The notes: generated from the letters alone by a model not told the origin. 64,000 nucleotides of DNA from Rhizobium leguminosarum (GCF_002953715.1 NZ_CP025012.1:2294001-2358000), one strand, 5' to 3'; numbered from the stretch's first letter, positions 17,810 to 26,556 are shown. Translations and numbers: made by a program.

Positions 17810-19684
17810 ATGTTCCAATTTTTGAAAACGATGCCTCTGACAGCCAAGCTGGCGGCGATTATCGTTGCCGTCAACCTCTGCGGCATTTCCGCTTTAGCCA
17901 CCTATACCTGGATGTACGAAACCCGGGCGTTGATCGATGGCGCCAAGGCGAACTGGTCCAAGGATGCGGAGCAGTTTGCATCTCTGGCCGCGGGCGGCGT
18001 GAAATGGGGGAAGGCGAATGCTGTTCGTGAGGCTTATTCGCTCTACCGCGACGACCCCTCGCTCGATCTTGTACAGTTTGCCGCATTCAACGCGGAACCA
18101 GCCTCCGTCGATACGTGGACACGCGACGGCATCGACGGTTTGCCTGCACCCGCCGATCTGGCGAAGCGTCTGAGCGCGAAGCCGGAAAAGACGACTGTCG
18201 ATGATAGCGGAACATCGGCCGGCGTCGTCACGATCATCGCGCCGCTTCCGCTGGATAAGGCAGGCAAGGCCACCGGCTACATCGTCACGAACTGGTCTGT
18301 CGAAAAAATCGCTTCCGAAGTCAGGCAGAAGGTTCTCGTTTCGCTGCTCACGCAGTCCGTGATCACTGCTTTGGCCGTCATCGCCTTCCTGCTCGCCATG
18401 CGCAGCCTCGTTGGCCGGCCCATCAGGATCCTCAGCGAGAGAATCAGCGCGTTGCAGAAAGGCGATCTGGCCTCTCCCGTCACCCACAAGGAAAATGGCG
18501 ACGAGATCGGCTTTCTGGCCCGCGCCTTGGAAGTTTTCCGCCATGAAGCGATTGCGAAGGTCGAAAGAGAGCAGGCAGCTGCCGAGCAGAGCGCGTCGCT
18601 CGACGCCGAACGGGCGCGCAACGCATTATTCACGGAAGAGGCCAGCAACACCCAGCGGCTGGTCATGACCGCTCTTGCAAATTCGCTGGAAAAGCTTGCC
18701 GCAGGCGACTTCTCGATACACTTGGCCGATCTCGGTCCTGAATTCGACAAATTGCGCCAGGATTTCAACAACATGGTCGAAGCGGTCGCGGCCGCGCTGA
18801 CAGAAATCAAGACCGCCTCCGTCGCTGTTGAAGGCGGGTCAAGCGAGCTGGCATCCTCCGCAGATCAGCTCGCCAAGCGGACCGAGCAACAGGCGGCAGC
18901 ACTGGAACAGACCGCCGCCGCGCTGGATGAGGTGACCACCACGGTCCGAACATCGTCGCAGCGAGCCGAAAATGCCGGGAAGCTGGTCGAGGAAACCAAG
19001 CGGAGCGCCCATGTCTCGGCGACGGTGGTGCGCGATGCAATCGGGGCGATGGACCGGATTCAGACGTCGTCGAGCCAGATCGGCCGCATCATCGGCGTCA
19101 TCGACGAAATCGCGTTCCAGACAAACCTGCTGGCACTGAATGCCGGCGTCGAAGCCGCACGCGCCGGCGAAGCCGGAAAGGGTTTTGCGGTTGTCGCGCA
19201 GGAAGTGCGCGAACTCGCCCAGCGGTCTGCAAATGCGGCAAAGGAAATCAAGAACCTGATCAATGTGTCCGGTCAGGAGGTTGCCGCAGGCGTCGGGCTG
19301 GTGAACGAAACCGGCGACGCCCTGCTGAAGATCGAGGAGCAGATCAACCGCATCAGCGACAGTATCGCCTCCATCGTCCAGTCCTATCGCGAACAGGCGA
19401 CGGGTCTGCAGGAAATCAACGGCGCGATCAACCAGATGGATCAGGCGACACAGCAGAACGCGGCGATGGTCGAGGAAACGAACGCGGCCTGCCAGGAACT
19501 GTTGCAGCAGGGACGCCTTCTGCAGGACTCGGCAGGCAGGTTCGTCGTCGGCGCGTCTGCCGCCAGCCAGCCCAAACCCGTGCAACCCGCCCGCCATTCT
19601 CGTCCCGAGCCCAGAGCCTTCGTACAGCGGCATGCAGGAAATGTCGCCGTTGCCGCTGCTCCCGGTGCCTGGGAGGAGTTCTAA
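17810..19684 (+). CDS. Methyl-accepting chemotaxis protein
   Basis: Transmembrane chemoreceptor of 624 residues that relays ligand sensing to CheA/CheW. TM1 is at about residues 12-34, a periplasmic domain of some 140 residues follows, TM2 is near 178-200, then HAMP (RPIRILSERISALQKGDL), a second HAMP-like stretch (SLEKLAAGDFSIHL) and the signalling domain with the highly conserved hairpin tip IDEIAFQTNLLALNAGVEAARAG, here within residues 430-455. The C-terminus ends AWEEF, close to the NWETF-type pentapeptide that tethers CheR/CheB. The next gene, 59 bp on, encodes a secreted Cache-like protein that may be its ligand-binding partner. Confidence 0.94.
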   Translation: MFQFLKTMPLTAKLAAIIVAVNLCGISALATYTWMYETRALIDGAKANWSKDAEQFASLAAGGVKWGKANAVREAYSLYRDDPSLDLVQFAAFNAEPASVDTWTRDGIDGLPAPADLAKRLSAKPEKTTVDDSGTSAGVVTIIAPLPLDKAGKATGYIVTNWSVEKIASEVRQKVLVSLLTQSVITALAVIAFLLAMRSLVGRPIRILSERISALQKGDLASPVTHKENGDEIGFLARALEVFRHEAIAKVEREQAAAEQSASLDAERARNALFTEEASNTQRLVMTALANSLEKLAAGDFSIHLADLGPEFDKLRQDFNNMVEAVAAALTEIKTASVAVEGGSSELASSADQLAKRTEQQAAALEQTAAALDEVTTTVRTSSQRAENAGKLVEETKRSAHVSATVVRDAIGAMDRIQTSSSQIGRIIGVIDEIAFQTNLLALNAGVEAARAGEAGKGFAVVAQEVRELAQRSANAAKEIKNLINVSGQEVAAGVGLVNETGDALLKIEEQINRISDSIASIVQSYREQATGLQEINGAINQMDQATQQNAAMVEETNAACQELLQQGRLLQDSAGRFVVGASAASQPKPVQPARHSRPEPRAFVQRHAGNVAVAAAPGAWEEF

Positions 19685-19743
19685 CATCATCCGCGTTCGA
19701 TAAGCCTTATGCCGCAGCAACCCATAATCAGGAAGGAAACACT

Positions 19744-20325
19744 ATGAAGAAAATCGTGCCCGCATTTCTTTTGGCCTGCACCGCATTTGCCATGCCCATG
19801 GGCGCATCCATGGCACAGGATGCCAAGCTTGCCCCGATCTTCGACTACGTGAAGAGCGACGTAACGCCCTGGCTCAACGACCCCGCCATCATCGAGGCTA
19901 TCAAGGCGCAGGACGCTACGAACGCCAATCTGAGCGCGGCCGATATCGACGCCCTCGACAAGAAGTGGCGTGCCGAAGTCGATGGCTCCGACCACTCGAT
20001 GATCGACGGCGTGCTCAACAATGCGCTCTCGAAATTCCTTCAGGCAAAGAAGGAAGCCTCCGGCGGCAAGATCACCGAGATCTTTGTCATGGATGCAAAG
20101 GGCCTGAATGTCGGCCAAAGCGACGTCACGTCAGACTACTGGCAGGGCGACGAGGGCAAGTTCCAGAAGTCCTTCGGAGCCGGCAAGGACGCCGTGTTCG
20201 TCGATGAGATCGAAAAAGATGAATCGACCCAGACGCTGCAGTCGCAGGCAAGCGTCACGATTTCAGACGACAAAGGCACGCCGATCGGCGCCATCACCGT
20301 CGGTGTCAACGTCGACGCCCTGTAA
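19744..20325 (+). CDS. Secreted PDC/Cache-like sensor protein
   Basis: 193-residue periplasmic protein with a clear signal peptide (MKKIVPAFLLACTAFAMPMG, cleavage near SMAQD). The second half has the layout of a PDC/Cache sensor domain: IFVMDAKGLNVGQSD, a DYWQGDEGKFQKSF stretch, and a terminal VTISDDKGTPIGAITVGVNV strand pair, which is normally the extracellular part of a receptor. Here it is free of any membrane anchor. Its position 59 bp after the chemoreceptor suggests a two-protein sensor, the soluble domain binding the ligand and docking on the receptor. The pairing is inference. Confidence 0.8.
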   Translation: MKKIVPAFLLACTAFAMPMGASMAQDAKLAPIFDYVKSDVTPWLNDPAIIEAIKAQDATNANLSAADIDALDKKWRAEVDGSDHSMIDGVLNNALSKFLQAKKEASGGKITEIFVMDAKGLNVGQSDVTSDYWQGDEGKFQKSFGAGKDAVFVDEIEKDESTQTLQSQASVTISDDKGTPIGAITVGVNVDAL

Positions 20326-20344
20326 TCTCATTAAAACAGTGCAA

Positions 20345-20382
20345 ATGCATATTGCCCGGTAGCAAGCCCGGGCGATATGCAT
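20345..20382 (+). terminator. Hairpin after the Cache-like gene
   Basis: ATGCATATTGCCCGG and CCCGGGCGATATGCAT form a stem of about 15 bp with one G-T pair and a short loop, 20 bp after the stop at 20325. There is no T-run, so it acts as a terminator only if Rho or processing is involved. Confidence 0.5.
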
Positions 20383-20502
20383 GGACTACGACTTGGCGCG
20401 CACGTCGCATGAGTGAGATTGAGTGCGACGTGCTTCGTGCATCCCCCGAGACCATTATCATCTCGGGTACCGCGGCGATGCCAGTGATAAAGGAAACTCT
20501 GC

Positions 20503-21126
20503 TTGCGCCATATCACCTTGTCAGTGCTTCTGAATTTGGCTCTGATAGCCTCCGCCAACGCTGGCGAAAACATTTCCGGCGTTTGGCGAGACTTGTTTAC
20601 ACAGTGCCGAGTTGCAATAGAAACGGGCAAAGACTTCGATGCAACGGGATTACGCGACTTGGGACAAAGCCTGAGGATCGCAGCGCCGCCGACGATGGCC
20701 GGATCTACCAAGGCCATCATGCCCGGCTACGACGTGGCCGAACAGCGTTGGGGAATTCCAGGGGACCGTTTTGTCGTGGTCGAAACGGAGTATCCACCGC
20801 ATGGCGGCAAAACAAGACGTTCCTGCAATCTCGAACTTGCTCCACAGGCGAAGCCAATCTCTGCTGACGAAGAGAGTCTCCTGAGAGCGGCTTTTCTTGC
20901 CGAACGCGATAAACTCCTTGATACCGGACGCTATGAGCACTGGAACCCCGACCCCATATTTTCCACCAATCTTGGTATTCGGCTGGCAGGGAACAATGTG
21001 AATGGCTGCCGTGTAGTCTCTCTCCTGTTCATCGACACCCAATCCAACTTCCCGTCATTTCTTCAAACGGGCTCTGGTGAGCAAGACGGAACCTGTGGTG
21101 GAGCACCACGCCTAATACATCCATAA
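20503..21126 (+). CDS. Secreted hypothetical protein
   Basis: Unrecognised 207-residue protein with an N-terminal signal peptide (MRHITLSVLLNLALIASANA). Start is TTG 20503 with AAGGAA upstream; no ATG gives the signal peptide. The mature part carries four Cys (TQCRV, RRSCNL, NGCRVV, DGTCGG), again suggesting disulfides in the periplasm, and an acidic helix with EESLLRAAFLAERDKLLD. No domain was recognised. It lies between the chemoreceptor pair and aroG and probably has its own promoter in the 177-bp gap upstream. Confidence 0.7.
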   Translation: MRHITLSVLLNLALIASANAGENISGVWRDLFTQCRVAIETGKDFDATGLRDLGQSLRIAAPPTMAGSTKAIMPGYDVAEQRWGIPGDRFVVVETEYPPHGGKTRRSCNLELAPQAKPISADEESLLRAAFLAERDKLLDTGRYEHWNPDPIFSTNLGIRLAGNNVNGCRVVSLLFIDTQSNFPSFLQTGSGEQDGTCGGAPRLIHP

Positions 21127-21267
21127 AGCGCAAGAGACGGTATGTCGTTTGACCCAAGTTGCGCAGCCGCTCCTCATCTAGTTCACCGCGCTCTCTGTGG
21201 CGCGCTCTCGATTTCATCTCCGTTGCACCTCCCGCAAAAGCACCAGCTTCCAGACAGAAAATTCTGC

Positions 21268-21296
21268 GTGACAACGCGCAGGCGTGACACTACATA
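21268..21296 (+). promoter_or_regulatory. Predicted sigma-70-type promoter of the aroG leader
   Basis: GTGACA (21268-21273), a 17-base spacer and TACATA (21291-21296) form a good -35/-10 pair. Only 6 bases separate the -10 box from the leader peptide ATG at 21303, which predicts transcription starting at or next to that ATG, that is, a leaderless leader-peptide mRNA as known for trpL of S. meliloti. Confidence 0.55.
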
Positions 21297-21302
21297 CGCC
21301 CC

Positions 21303-21377
21303 ATGTCGATCACATCAATCTACGCCTCGCGATTTTATTGGTACCGCTGCTCACAGCGGATGCGGGTCTATGCGTAA
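21303..21377 (+). CDS. Leader peptide of aroG (Phe-Tyr-Trp-Tyr), 24 residues
   Basis: A 24-codon frame starting MSITSIYASR, then FYWY at codons 11-14, ending RMRVYA and TAA at 21377. A run of four consecutive aromatic codons in a 24-codon frame that ends 91 bp before a DAHP synthase gene is very unlikely by chance. A ribosome stalled at FYWY (21333-21344) would cover the first arm of the pause hairpin at 21344, which is what attenuation requires. No ribosome site is visible, in keeping with a leaderless start. The peptide itself needs no function, although trpL peptides of rhizobia can act in trans. Confidence 0.75.
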   Translation: MSITSIYASRFYWYRCSQRMRVYA

Positions 21378-21433
21378 CTGAATTCGACGCGACGACAACC
21401 CGAACAGCCGCTAGTCTACCTGGCGGCTTTTTT
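21344..21433 (+). promoter_or_regulatory. Transcription attenuator of aroG
   Basis: Four complementary segments are arranged as in trp-type attenuators. Segments 1 and 2, CCGCTG (21344-21349) and CAGCGG (21354-21359), form a pause hairpin. Segment 2 can instead pair through AGCGG with CCGCT (21408-21412) as antiterminator. Segments 3 and 4, AGCCGC (21406-21411) and GCGGCT (21423-21428), form a hairpin followed by six T residues, an intrinsic terminator. Stalling at FYWY when aromatic amino acids are short would favour read-through into aroG. Confidence 0.75.
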
Positions 21434-21468
21434 GTTCCGCGCGGGTATGACCAAACAGGAGCCATACC

Positions 21469-22527
21469 GTGTCTGATACCATTGACGATCTGCGTATCGT
21501 CGAAATTACCCCCCTGACCAAGCCTGCCGATATCATCGCGGAAATTCCCCGCAATGCTGATGTCAGCAAGACCGTGACCAGCAATCGCGATGCGATCCAC
21601 CAAATTCTTCGGGGCGAAGACGATCGCCTGATCGTCGTCATCGGCCCCTGCTCGATCCATGATCCCGTTGCCGCCAGGGACTATGCCGCTCGGCTCACGG
21701 AACAGCGGCAGCGCTTCGCCGGCGATCTCGAGATCGTCATGCGCGTCTATTTCGAAAAGCCCCGCACCACCGTCGGCTGGAAGGGTCTGATGAACGACCC
21801 GCATCTCGACGGCAGCTACCGCATTGAGGAAGGCTTGCGCATTGCCCGGCGTCTGCTGCTCGACATCAATGCGATGGGCCTTCCCGCCGGCGTCGAATTC
21901 CTCGACACGATCACGCCGCAGTACATCGCCGACCTCGTCAGTTGGGGCGCGATCGGCGCGCGCACGACCGAAAGCCAGATCCATCGCCAGCTCGCCTCCG
22001 GCCTCTCCTGCCCGATCGGCTTCAAGAACGGCACCGACGGCGGCGTCCGCGTTGCGCTGGATGCCATCCTCGCCGCCTCGCAGCCGCATCACTTCCCGGC
22101 GGTAACGAAGGACGGCCAAGCGGCCATCGCCTCGACGACAGGCAATGAGGATTGCCACATCATCCTGCGCGGCGGCAAGCGGCCGAACTATGAAGCTGCC
22201 GACGTCGAGGCTGTCACGAACGAAGCCGTCAAGCTCGCCGTCGCCCCCCGCATCATCGTCGATGCCAGCCATGCCAACAGCGGCAAGGACCCGATGAACC
22301 AGCCGATTGTCGTCAAATCCGTCGCCGCGCAGATCGCCGCCGGGAACAACGACATCAGGGGCATGATGATCGAAAGCAACCTCGTCGCCGGCCGCCAGGA
22401 TCTCGTTCCCGGCAAGCCGCTGGTCTACGGCCAGTCCATCACCGACGGCTGCATCGATTGGGACATGTCGGTCGCCGTACTGGAAGACCTGGCGGAGTCC
22501 GCCCGCGAGCGGCGGCGGACGCGCTAA
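21469..22527 (+). CDS. aroG: 3-deoxy-7-phosphoheptulonate synthase, class I (AroG type)
   Basis: First enzyme of the shikimate pathway: condenses phosphoenolpyruvate with erythrose 4-phosphate to DAHP in the cytoplasm. 352 residues, the size of the E. coli AroF/G/H family. Signature stretches are VVIGPCSIHDP (near residue 55), MRVYFEKPRTTVGWKGL, GARTTESQIHRQLASGLSCP and VDASHANSGKD. The start is GTG 21469 with AGGAG 7 bp upstream. It is preceded by an attenuator with an aromatic leader peptide, so it should be shut down when Phe, Tyr and Trp are abundant. A second, unrelated DAHP synthase lies at 30038-31411. Confidence 0.95.
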   Translation: MSDTIDDLRIVEITPLTKPADIIAEIPRNADVSKTVTSNRDAIHQILRGEDDRLIVVIGPCSIHDPVAARDYAARLTEQRQRFAGDLEIVMRVYFEKPRTTVGWKGLMNDPHLDGSYRIEEGLRIARRLLLDINAMGLPAGVEFLDTITPQYIADLVSWGAIGARTTESQIHRQLASGLSCPIGFKNGTDGGVRVALDAILAASQPHHFPAVTKDGQAAIASTTGNEDCHIILRGGKRPNYEAADVEAVTNEAVKLAVAPRIIVDASHANSGKDPMNQPIVVKSVAAQIAAGNNDIRGMMIESNLVAGRQDLVPGKPLVYGQSITDGCIDWDMSVAVLEDLAESARERRRTR

Positions 22528-22542
22528 CGACCTCGCAATTCA

Positions 22543-22581
22543 ACATAACCCCGAGACGCACATTCGATTTCGGGGTTATGT
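22543..22581 (+). terminator. Terminator-like hairpin after aroG
   Basis: ACATAACCCCGA and TCGGGGTTATGT form a perfect 12-bp stem around a 15-base loop, 16 bp after the aroG stop. The following bases (GCTATCG) contain no T-run, so it may work with Rho or as a 3' stabiliser. Confidence 0.65.
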
Positions 22582-22685
22582 GCTATCGCATCGCCCCATT
22601 GTTCGGCCATTTCACGCGTCCTGTAGGTAGGTCGCGGCAAGGCGATCTTATTGAGAGCTGGTTTGGCGCTCAAAAGTGCAAGGCT

Positions 22686-23168
22686 TCAGTCACCAGGGTC
22701 CAATTCGCAAAGCATGCCCTCAACCGGGATGGCCGCCATCTTTTCGGACTGGATATCAAATCTCCAGGCTGCAACTACGTTCTCTGATCGGTAGGAACGA
22801 TCTGGTAGCTCCACCATCTCTCCGAGAGCGAAAACAAAATCGTTTGGAAACTGGCTCGATGAGCAAAATGCCGATTCCAGAAATTCGTGACGCGGTGACG
22901 GCTTCGAAACTGTGATCCTATCGATCACAGTCCACACAGCGCTATTCCCCTTTCTGCCCGTCTCACGTTCAAGCACCAAGGATAACTTCTCGCCACATTT
23001 AAACTCGGTCGCCCCATATGTTGGGCCTGCATCTGTCACGACCATCCCGCCGATTTCTATGCAGTCATTCGTAGGGAGACGAGAGGTCTTTCCCTTGATA
23101 TCGCCAGCCTGGGCTGACACCGAGGTCAGCGTCATAAGGGCTGCGAGCGTAGGAAAATAGCATGACAT
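22686..23168 (-). CDS. Secreted hypothetical protein
   Basis: Unrecognised 160-residue protein beginning with a signal peptide (MSCYFPTLAALMTLTSVSA, cleavage near AQAGD). Four Cys are in the mature part (NDCIEI, EFKCGE, AFCSSS, MLCELD). The rest is predicted mainly beta-strand, with a strongly alternating VWTVIDRITVS segment. It converges on aroG. Coding bias is weaker than in neighbours and the GC content is lower, which fits a lineage-specific gene. No function can be assigned. Confidence 0.65.
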   Translation of the reverse strand: MSCYFPTLAALMTLTSVSAQAGDIKGKTSRLPTNDCIEIGGMVVTDAGPTYGATEFKCGEKLSLVLERETGRKGNSAVWTVIDRITVSKPSPRHEFLESAFCSSSQFPNDFVFALGEMVELPDRSYRSENVVAAWRFDIQSEKMAAIPVEGMLCELDPGD

Positions 23169-23277
23169 GGGAAGCTTTCAGCTTTGCATTACGGCAAAGA
23201 AATACCAGGATACCGTTGGCGTGAGTATTCTGTGATCCCGCTTCGACTATCGTTACAGCGAGATACCGTCCATCGTC

Positions 23278-24105
23278 CTACTCGGCCGGGAAGTACCGGA
23301 CATAGGCAAACTCATCACCATCAGGTGACCAGCAGGGCACGTTGATCGTGCCCTGCCCGCCGAACAGCTCGAACAGCGTCTTCAGATTGCCGCCGTCCAT
23401 GTCCATCAGCCGCAGGCGCACCTCGAGGTCGCGCGGATGGTCGAAGACGGAGGGGTCGTAGGACAGGATCAGCACCTTGTCGTTGTTGGGTGACGGATGG
23501 GCAAACCAGTTGCCGTAATCGTCTGATGTCACCTGCTGGAGACCCGTGCCGTCGGGATGGACGCGCCAGATCTGCATCAGCCCAGTGCGGCTGGAATTGA
23601 AATAGATCCACTGGCCATCCGCCGACCAGTCCGGCCCGTCATTGCGGCCTTCGCCATGCGTCAGCCGCGTCTCCTCGCCGCCGTCGACGGAGATGGTGTA
23701 GATGTCGAAGACATTGTCGCGGATGCCGCAATAGGCAAGCTCACGCCCATCCGGCGACCAGCCGTGCCAATAGGACGGCAGGTTCTTTGTGATGAGCCGC
23801 GGCGTGCCGCCTTCGATCGGTAAGGTGTAGATCGCCGACTTGCCGAATTCGGTCTTGTCGGAGATGACAATCTGTGTGCCATCGGGCGAAATGCCGTGAT
23901 CATTGTTGCAGTTGACGGCAAAGCCGGTATCGACCTTGACCACGTCGCCGCCATCGAGCGGCAGGCGGTAGAGCAGCCCGTCGCCGTTCATGAGCAGGTA
24001 GGAACCATCCGGCGAAAAGTTGGGCGCCTCCACCAGCTTGTCCGTCTGCCAGACCTCGCGGGCCCTGCCCGTCCTGACATTGTAGATCTCAACCGAGCTG
24101 CGCAT
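23278..24105 (-). CDS. TolB-like beta-propeller protein
   Basis: 275-residue protein made of WD40-like/TolB repeats: successive blades contain NFSPDGSYLLM, GISPDGTQIVIS, GWSPDGRELAYCG, DWSADGQWIYFNS and CWSPDGDEFAYV. Unlike TolB it lacks a signal peptide and the N-terminal TolB domain, so it is predicted to be cytoplasmic. It follows nadE by 26 bp on the same strand and is probably cotranscribed. Propellers of this kind usually bind proteins or small ligands; no enzymatic motif is visible. Confidence 0.85.
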   Translation of the reverse strand: MRSSVEIYNVRTGRAREVWQTDKLVEAPNFSPDGSYLLMNGDGLLYRLPLDGGDVVKVDTGFAVNCNNDHGISPDGTQIVISDKTEFGKSAIYTLPIEGGTPRLITKNLPSYWHGWSPDGRELAYCGIRDNVFDIYTISVDGGEETRLTHGEGRNDGPDWSADGQWIYFNSSRTGLMQIWRVHPDGTGLQQVTSDDYGNWFAHPSPNNDKVLILSYDPSVFDHPRDLEVRLRLMDMDGGNLKTLFELFGGQGTINVPCWSPDGDEFAYVRYFPAE

Positions 24106-24131
24106 GGTTCCTCCCGAAAAACGTGATGCCG

Positions 24132-25811
24132 TCAGCGATCCCTGAACCGGTTGGTGATGGGATACCGCCGGTCGCGGCCGAAATTCTTCTTGGTGATCTT
24201 AACACCCGGCGCCGATTGCCGGCGCTTGTATTCGGCGAGATAGAGCAGATGCTCGACCCGGTGAACGGTCGCGACATCATGGCCGCGCGCGACGATCTCT
24301 TCGACCGCCATTTCCTTTTCCACCAGGCATTCAAGGATATCGTCGAGAACGGGATAGGGTGGCAGGGAATCCTGGTCCTTCTGATCGGGACGAAGTTCGG
24401 CCGAAGGCGCCTTGTCGATGATATTCTGCGGGATCACCTCGCCAGACGGTCCCAGCGCACCCGGCGGCACGTTTTCATTGCGCCAGCGGGAAATCGCATA
24501 GACCTGCATCTTGTACAGGTCCTTGATCGGGTTGAAGCCGCCGTTCATATCGCCGTAGAGCGTGGCGTAGCCGACCGACATTTCCGACTTGTTGCCCGTC
24601 GTCACCACCATCGAGCCGAATTTGTTGGAGATCGCCATCAGGATGACGCCGCGCGCCCGGCTTTGCAGGTTCTCTTCGGTAATGCCGCTGTCGGTGCCTT
24701 CGAAAAGGCTGGCGAGCGCGCTGCTGAAACCCGTCACCGGCTGTTCGATCGGCACGATATCGTAGCGGCAGCCGAGCGCCTTGGCGCAATCGGCCGCATC
24801 CTTCAGCGAATCCTCTGACGTGTAGCGGTAGGGCAGCATGACGGTGCGCACCCGCTCTTCGCCCAGCGCGTCGACGGCGATCGCTGCGCAGATCGCCGAG
24901 TCGATGCCGCCGGAAAGGCCGAGCACGACGGTCTTGAAGCCGTTCTTGTTGACGTAGTCGCGGAAGCCGAGCAGGCAGGCGCGGTAATCGGCTTCCTCGC
25001 GCTCTGGAATATGCGCCATCGGTCCCTCGGCGCAGTGCCAGCCGCTGTCGCCGCGCTTCCATGTCGTCACCGCCAGCGCGATTTCGAACTGGCTCATCTG
25101 GAAGGCGAGCGACTTGTCGGCATTGAAAGCGAAGCTCGCCCCGTCGAAGACCAGCTCGTCCTGGCCGCCAAGCTGGGCGGCATAGATCAGCGGCAATCCG
25201 GTCTCGATCACCTGCTTCAGCACCACCTGGTGGCGGATATCGACCTTGCCGCGATAATAGGGCGAACCGTTCGGCGACAGCAGGATTTCGGCTCCGCTTT
25301 CGGCCAGCGTCTCGCAGACGCCGAGATCGCCCCAGATATCCTCGCAGATCGGAATGCCGATGCGCACGCCGCGGAAATTCACCGGCCCCGGCATGGCGCC
25401 CTGGTCGAAGACCCGCTTCTCGTCGAACTCGCCGTAGTTCGGCAGGTCGATCTTGTCGCGCACCGCAATCACCTTGCCGCCGTCGAGCACGGCGACGGAA
25501 TTGTAGCGCCCGGTCTCGTCCTGCCGAGGAAAACCGATGATGACACCAGGCCCGCCATCGGCGGTATCGGCAGCCAGGCTCTCGACCGCCTTCCAGCAGG
25601 CGCGGATGAAGGCGGGCTTCAGCACCAGATCTTCAGGCGGATAGCCGGAGATGAAAAGCTCGGTCAGGACGAGCAGATGCGCGCCCTCCCGGCCCGCGTC
25701 AATACGCGCCTCGCGCGCCTTGTCGAGATTGCCGGCGACATCGCCGACCGTCGGGTTGAGCTGGCCGATGGCGATGCGGAAGATATCAGAAAGAGCGTTT
25801 TCCTGTGTCAT
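24132..25811 (-). CDS. nadE: Glutamine-dependent NAD+ synthetase
   Basis: Last step of NAD biosynthesis: amidates nicotinic acid adenine dinucleotide using ATP and ammonia released from glutamine. 559 residues in two domains. The N-terminal nitrilase-type glutaminase has the triad Glu51 (LTELFISGYPPEDL), Lys120 (RDKIDLPNYGEFDE) and Cys156 (IPICEDIWGD). The C-terminal synthetase has the PP-loop LSGGIDSA at 299-306 and the TGNKSEMSVGYATLYGD region. It is followed 26 bp on by the TolB-like gene. Confidence 0.97.
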   Translation of the reverse strand: MTQENALSDIFRIAIGQLNPTVGDVAGNLDKAREARIDAGREGAHLLVLTELFISGYPPEDLVLKPAFIRACWKAVESLAADTADGGPGVIIGFPRQDETGRYNSVAVLDGGKVIAVRDKIDLPNYGEFDEKRVFDQGAMPGPVNFRGVRIGIPICEDIWGDLGVCETLAESGAEILLSPNGSPYYRGKVDIRHQVVLKQVIETGLPLIYAAQLGGQDELVFDGASFAFNADKSLAFQMSQFEIALAVTTWKRGDSGWHCAEGPMAHIPEREEADYRACLLGFRDYVNKNGFKTVVLGLSGGIDSAICAAIAVDALGEERVRTVMLPYRYTSEDSLKDAADCAKALGCRYDIVPIEQPVTGFSSALASLFEGTDSGITEENLQSRARGVILMAISNKFGSMVVTTGNKSEMSVGYATLYGDMNGGFNPIKDLYKMQVYAISRWRNENVPPGALGPSGEVIPQNIIDKAPSAELRPDQKDQDSLPPYPVLDDILECLVEKEMAVEEIVARGHDVATVHRVEHLLYLAEYKRRQSAPGVKITKKNFGRDRRYPITNRFRDR

Positions 25812-26003
25812 GTCATTTATTTAGCCTGCACCTTTCACGACCGCAACACGTTCGGGCCGAAAGCGGCACCTCGCGACGACGAAATTTTTATGAACGGATC
25901 GCGCGTGGCTCCGCGCGGCACTGATACGCATTGCAATTTACCTACGGAGCGGAATACTGGCGCCGAAAGCGACCGCATCGATAACCGGCATCGGAAACAG
26001 GCA

Positions 26004-26534
26004 ATGTCTAATCTTTCGGACTTCGTGCACCATCATTTCGACAAACCGGCCGACGAACTCGGCGACGTCGAAAAGCGCGTGCTGGCGAAAGCGCACGCGC
26101 GCAAGGTCATCTCGACCGACGTCAACGCCGCCTTCTCAGCCGACGCCTCCTTCGGCGAGCGTATCGCCGACAGCATCGCCCGCATCGGCGGCTCCTGGTC
26201 CTTCATCATCGCCTTCTTCGTTTTCCTGATCGCCTGGACTGTCATCAACACCATCATTCTGATGAGCGGCGCCTTCGATCCCTATCCCTTCGTCTTCCTG
26301 AACCTGATCCTGTCGATGCTCGCCGCCATCCAGGCGCCGATCATCATGATGTCGCAGAACCGCCAGGCAGAGCGCGACCGCTTCGAGGCCGCCAAGGATT
26401 ACGAGGTCAATCTCAAGGCCGAACTCGAAGTGCTCTCCCTGCACCAGAAGATCGACATGCGCGTGCTGACCGAGCTGACGGCGTTGCGCGAGGACGTTGC
26501 CCGCCTCAGCGCCGAACTTTCCGCCAGAAGCTGA
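26004..26534 (+). CDS. DUF1003 membrane protein
   Basis: 176-residue inner-membrane protein. Two transmembrane helices at about residues 65-85 (WSFIIAFFVFLIAWTVIN) and 97-117 (FVFLNLILSMLAAIQAPIIM) are followed by MMSQNRQAERDR, the hallmark of DUF1003, and a C-terminal coiled-coil-like segment (LHQKIDMRVLTELTALREDV). I use ATG 26004 (MSNLSDFVHHHF). It is divergent from nadE across 192 bp. The family's role is unknown. Confidence 0.88.
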   Translation: MSNLSDFVHHHFDKPADELGDVEKRVLAKAHARKVISTDVNAAFSADASFGERIADSIARIGGSWSFIIAFFVFLIAWTVINTIILMSGAFDPYPFVFLNLILSMLAAIQAPIIMMSQNRQAERDRFEAAKDYEVNLKAELEVLSLHQKIDMRVLTELTALREDVARLSAELSARS

Positions 26535-26556
26535 GGCATCGCTTATTGCGCAACGA

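Noticed and set aside
21303..21377. Chance small frame instead of a leader peptide
   Set aside because: I considered this, but four adjacent aromatic codons, exact overlap with the pause-hairpin arm, a terminator with six T and a DAHP synthase downstream together make chance a poor explanation; kept as a finding.
25011..26003. Long open frame on the plus strand antisense to nadE, continuing into the DUF1003 gene
   Set aside because: It is the low-complexity complement of nadE codons (many Arg, Asp, Gly, Ala); DUF1003 begins properly at ATG 26004, so the upstream part is a shadow.
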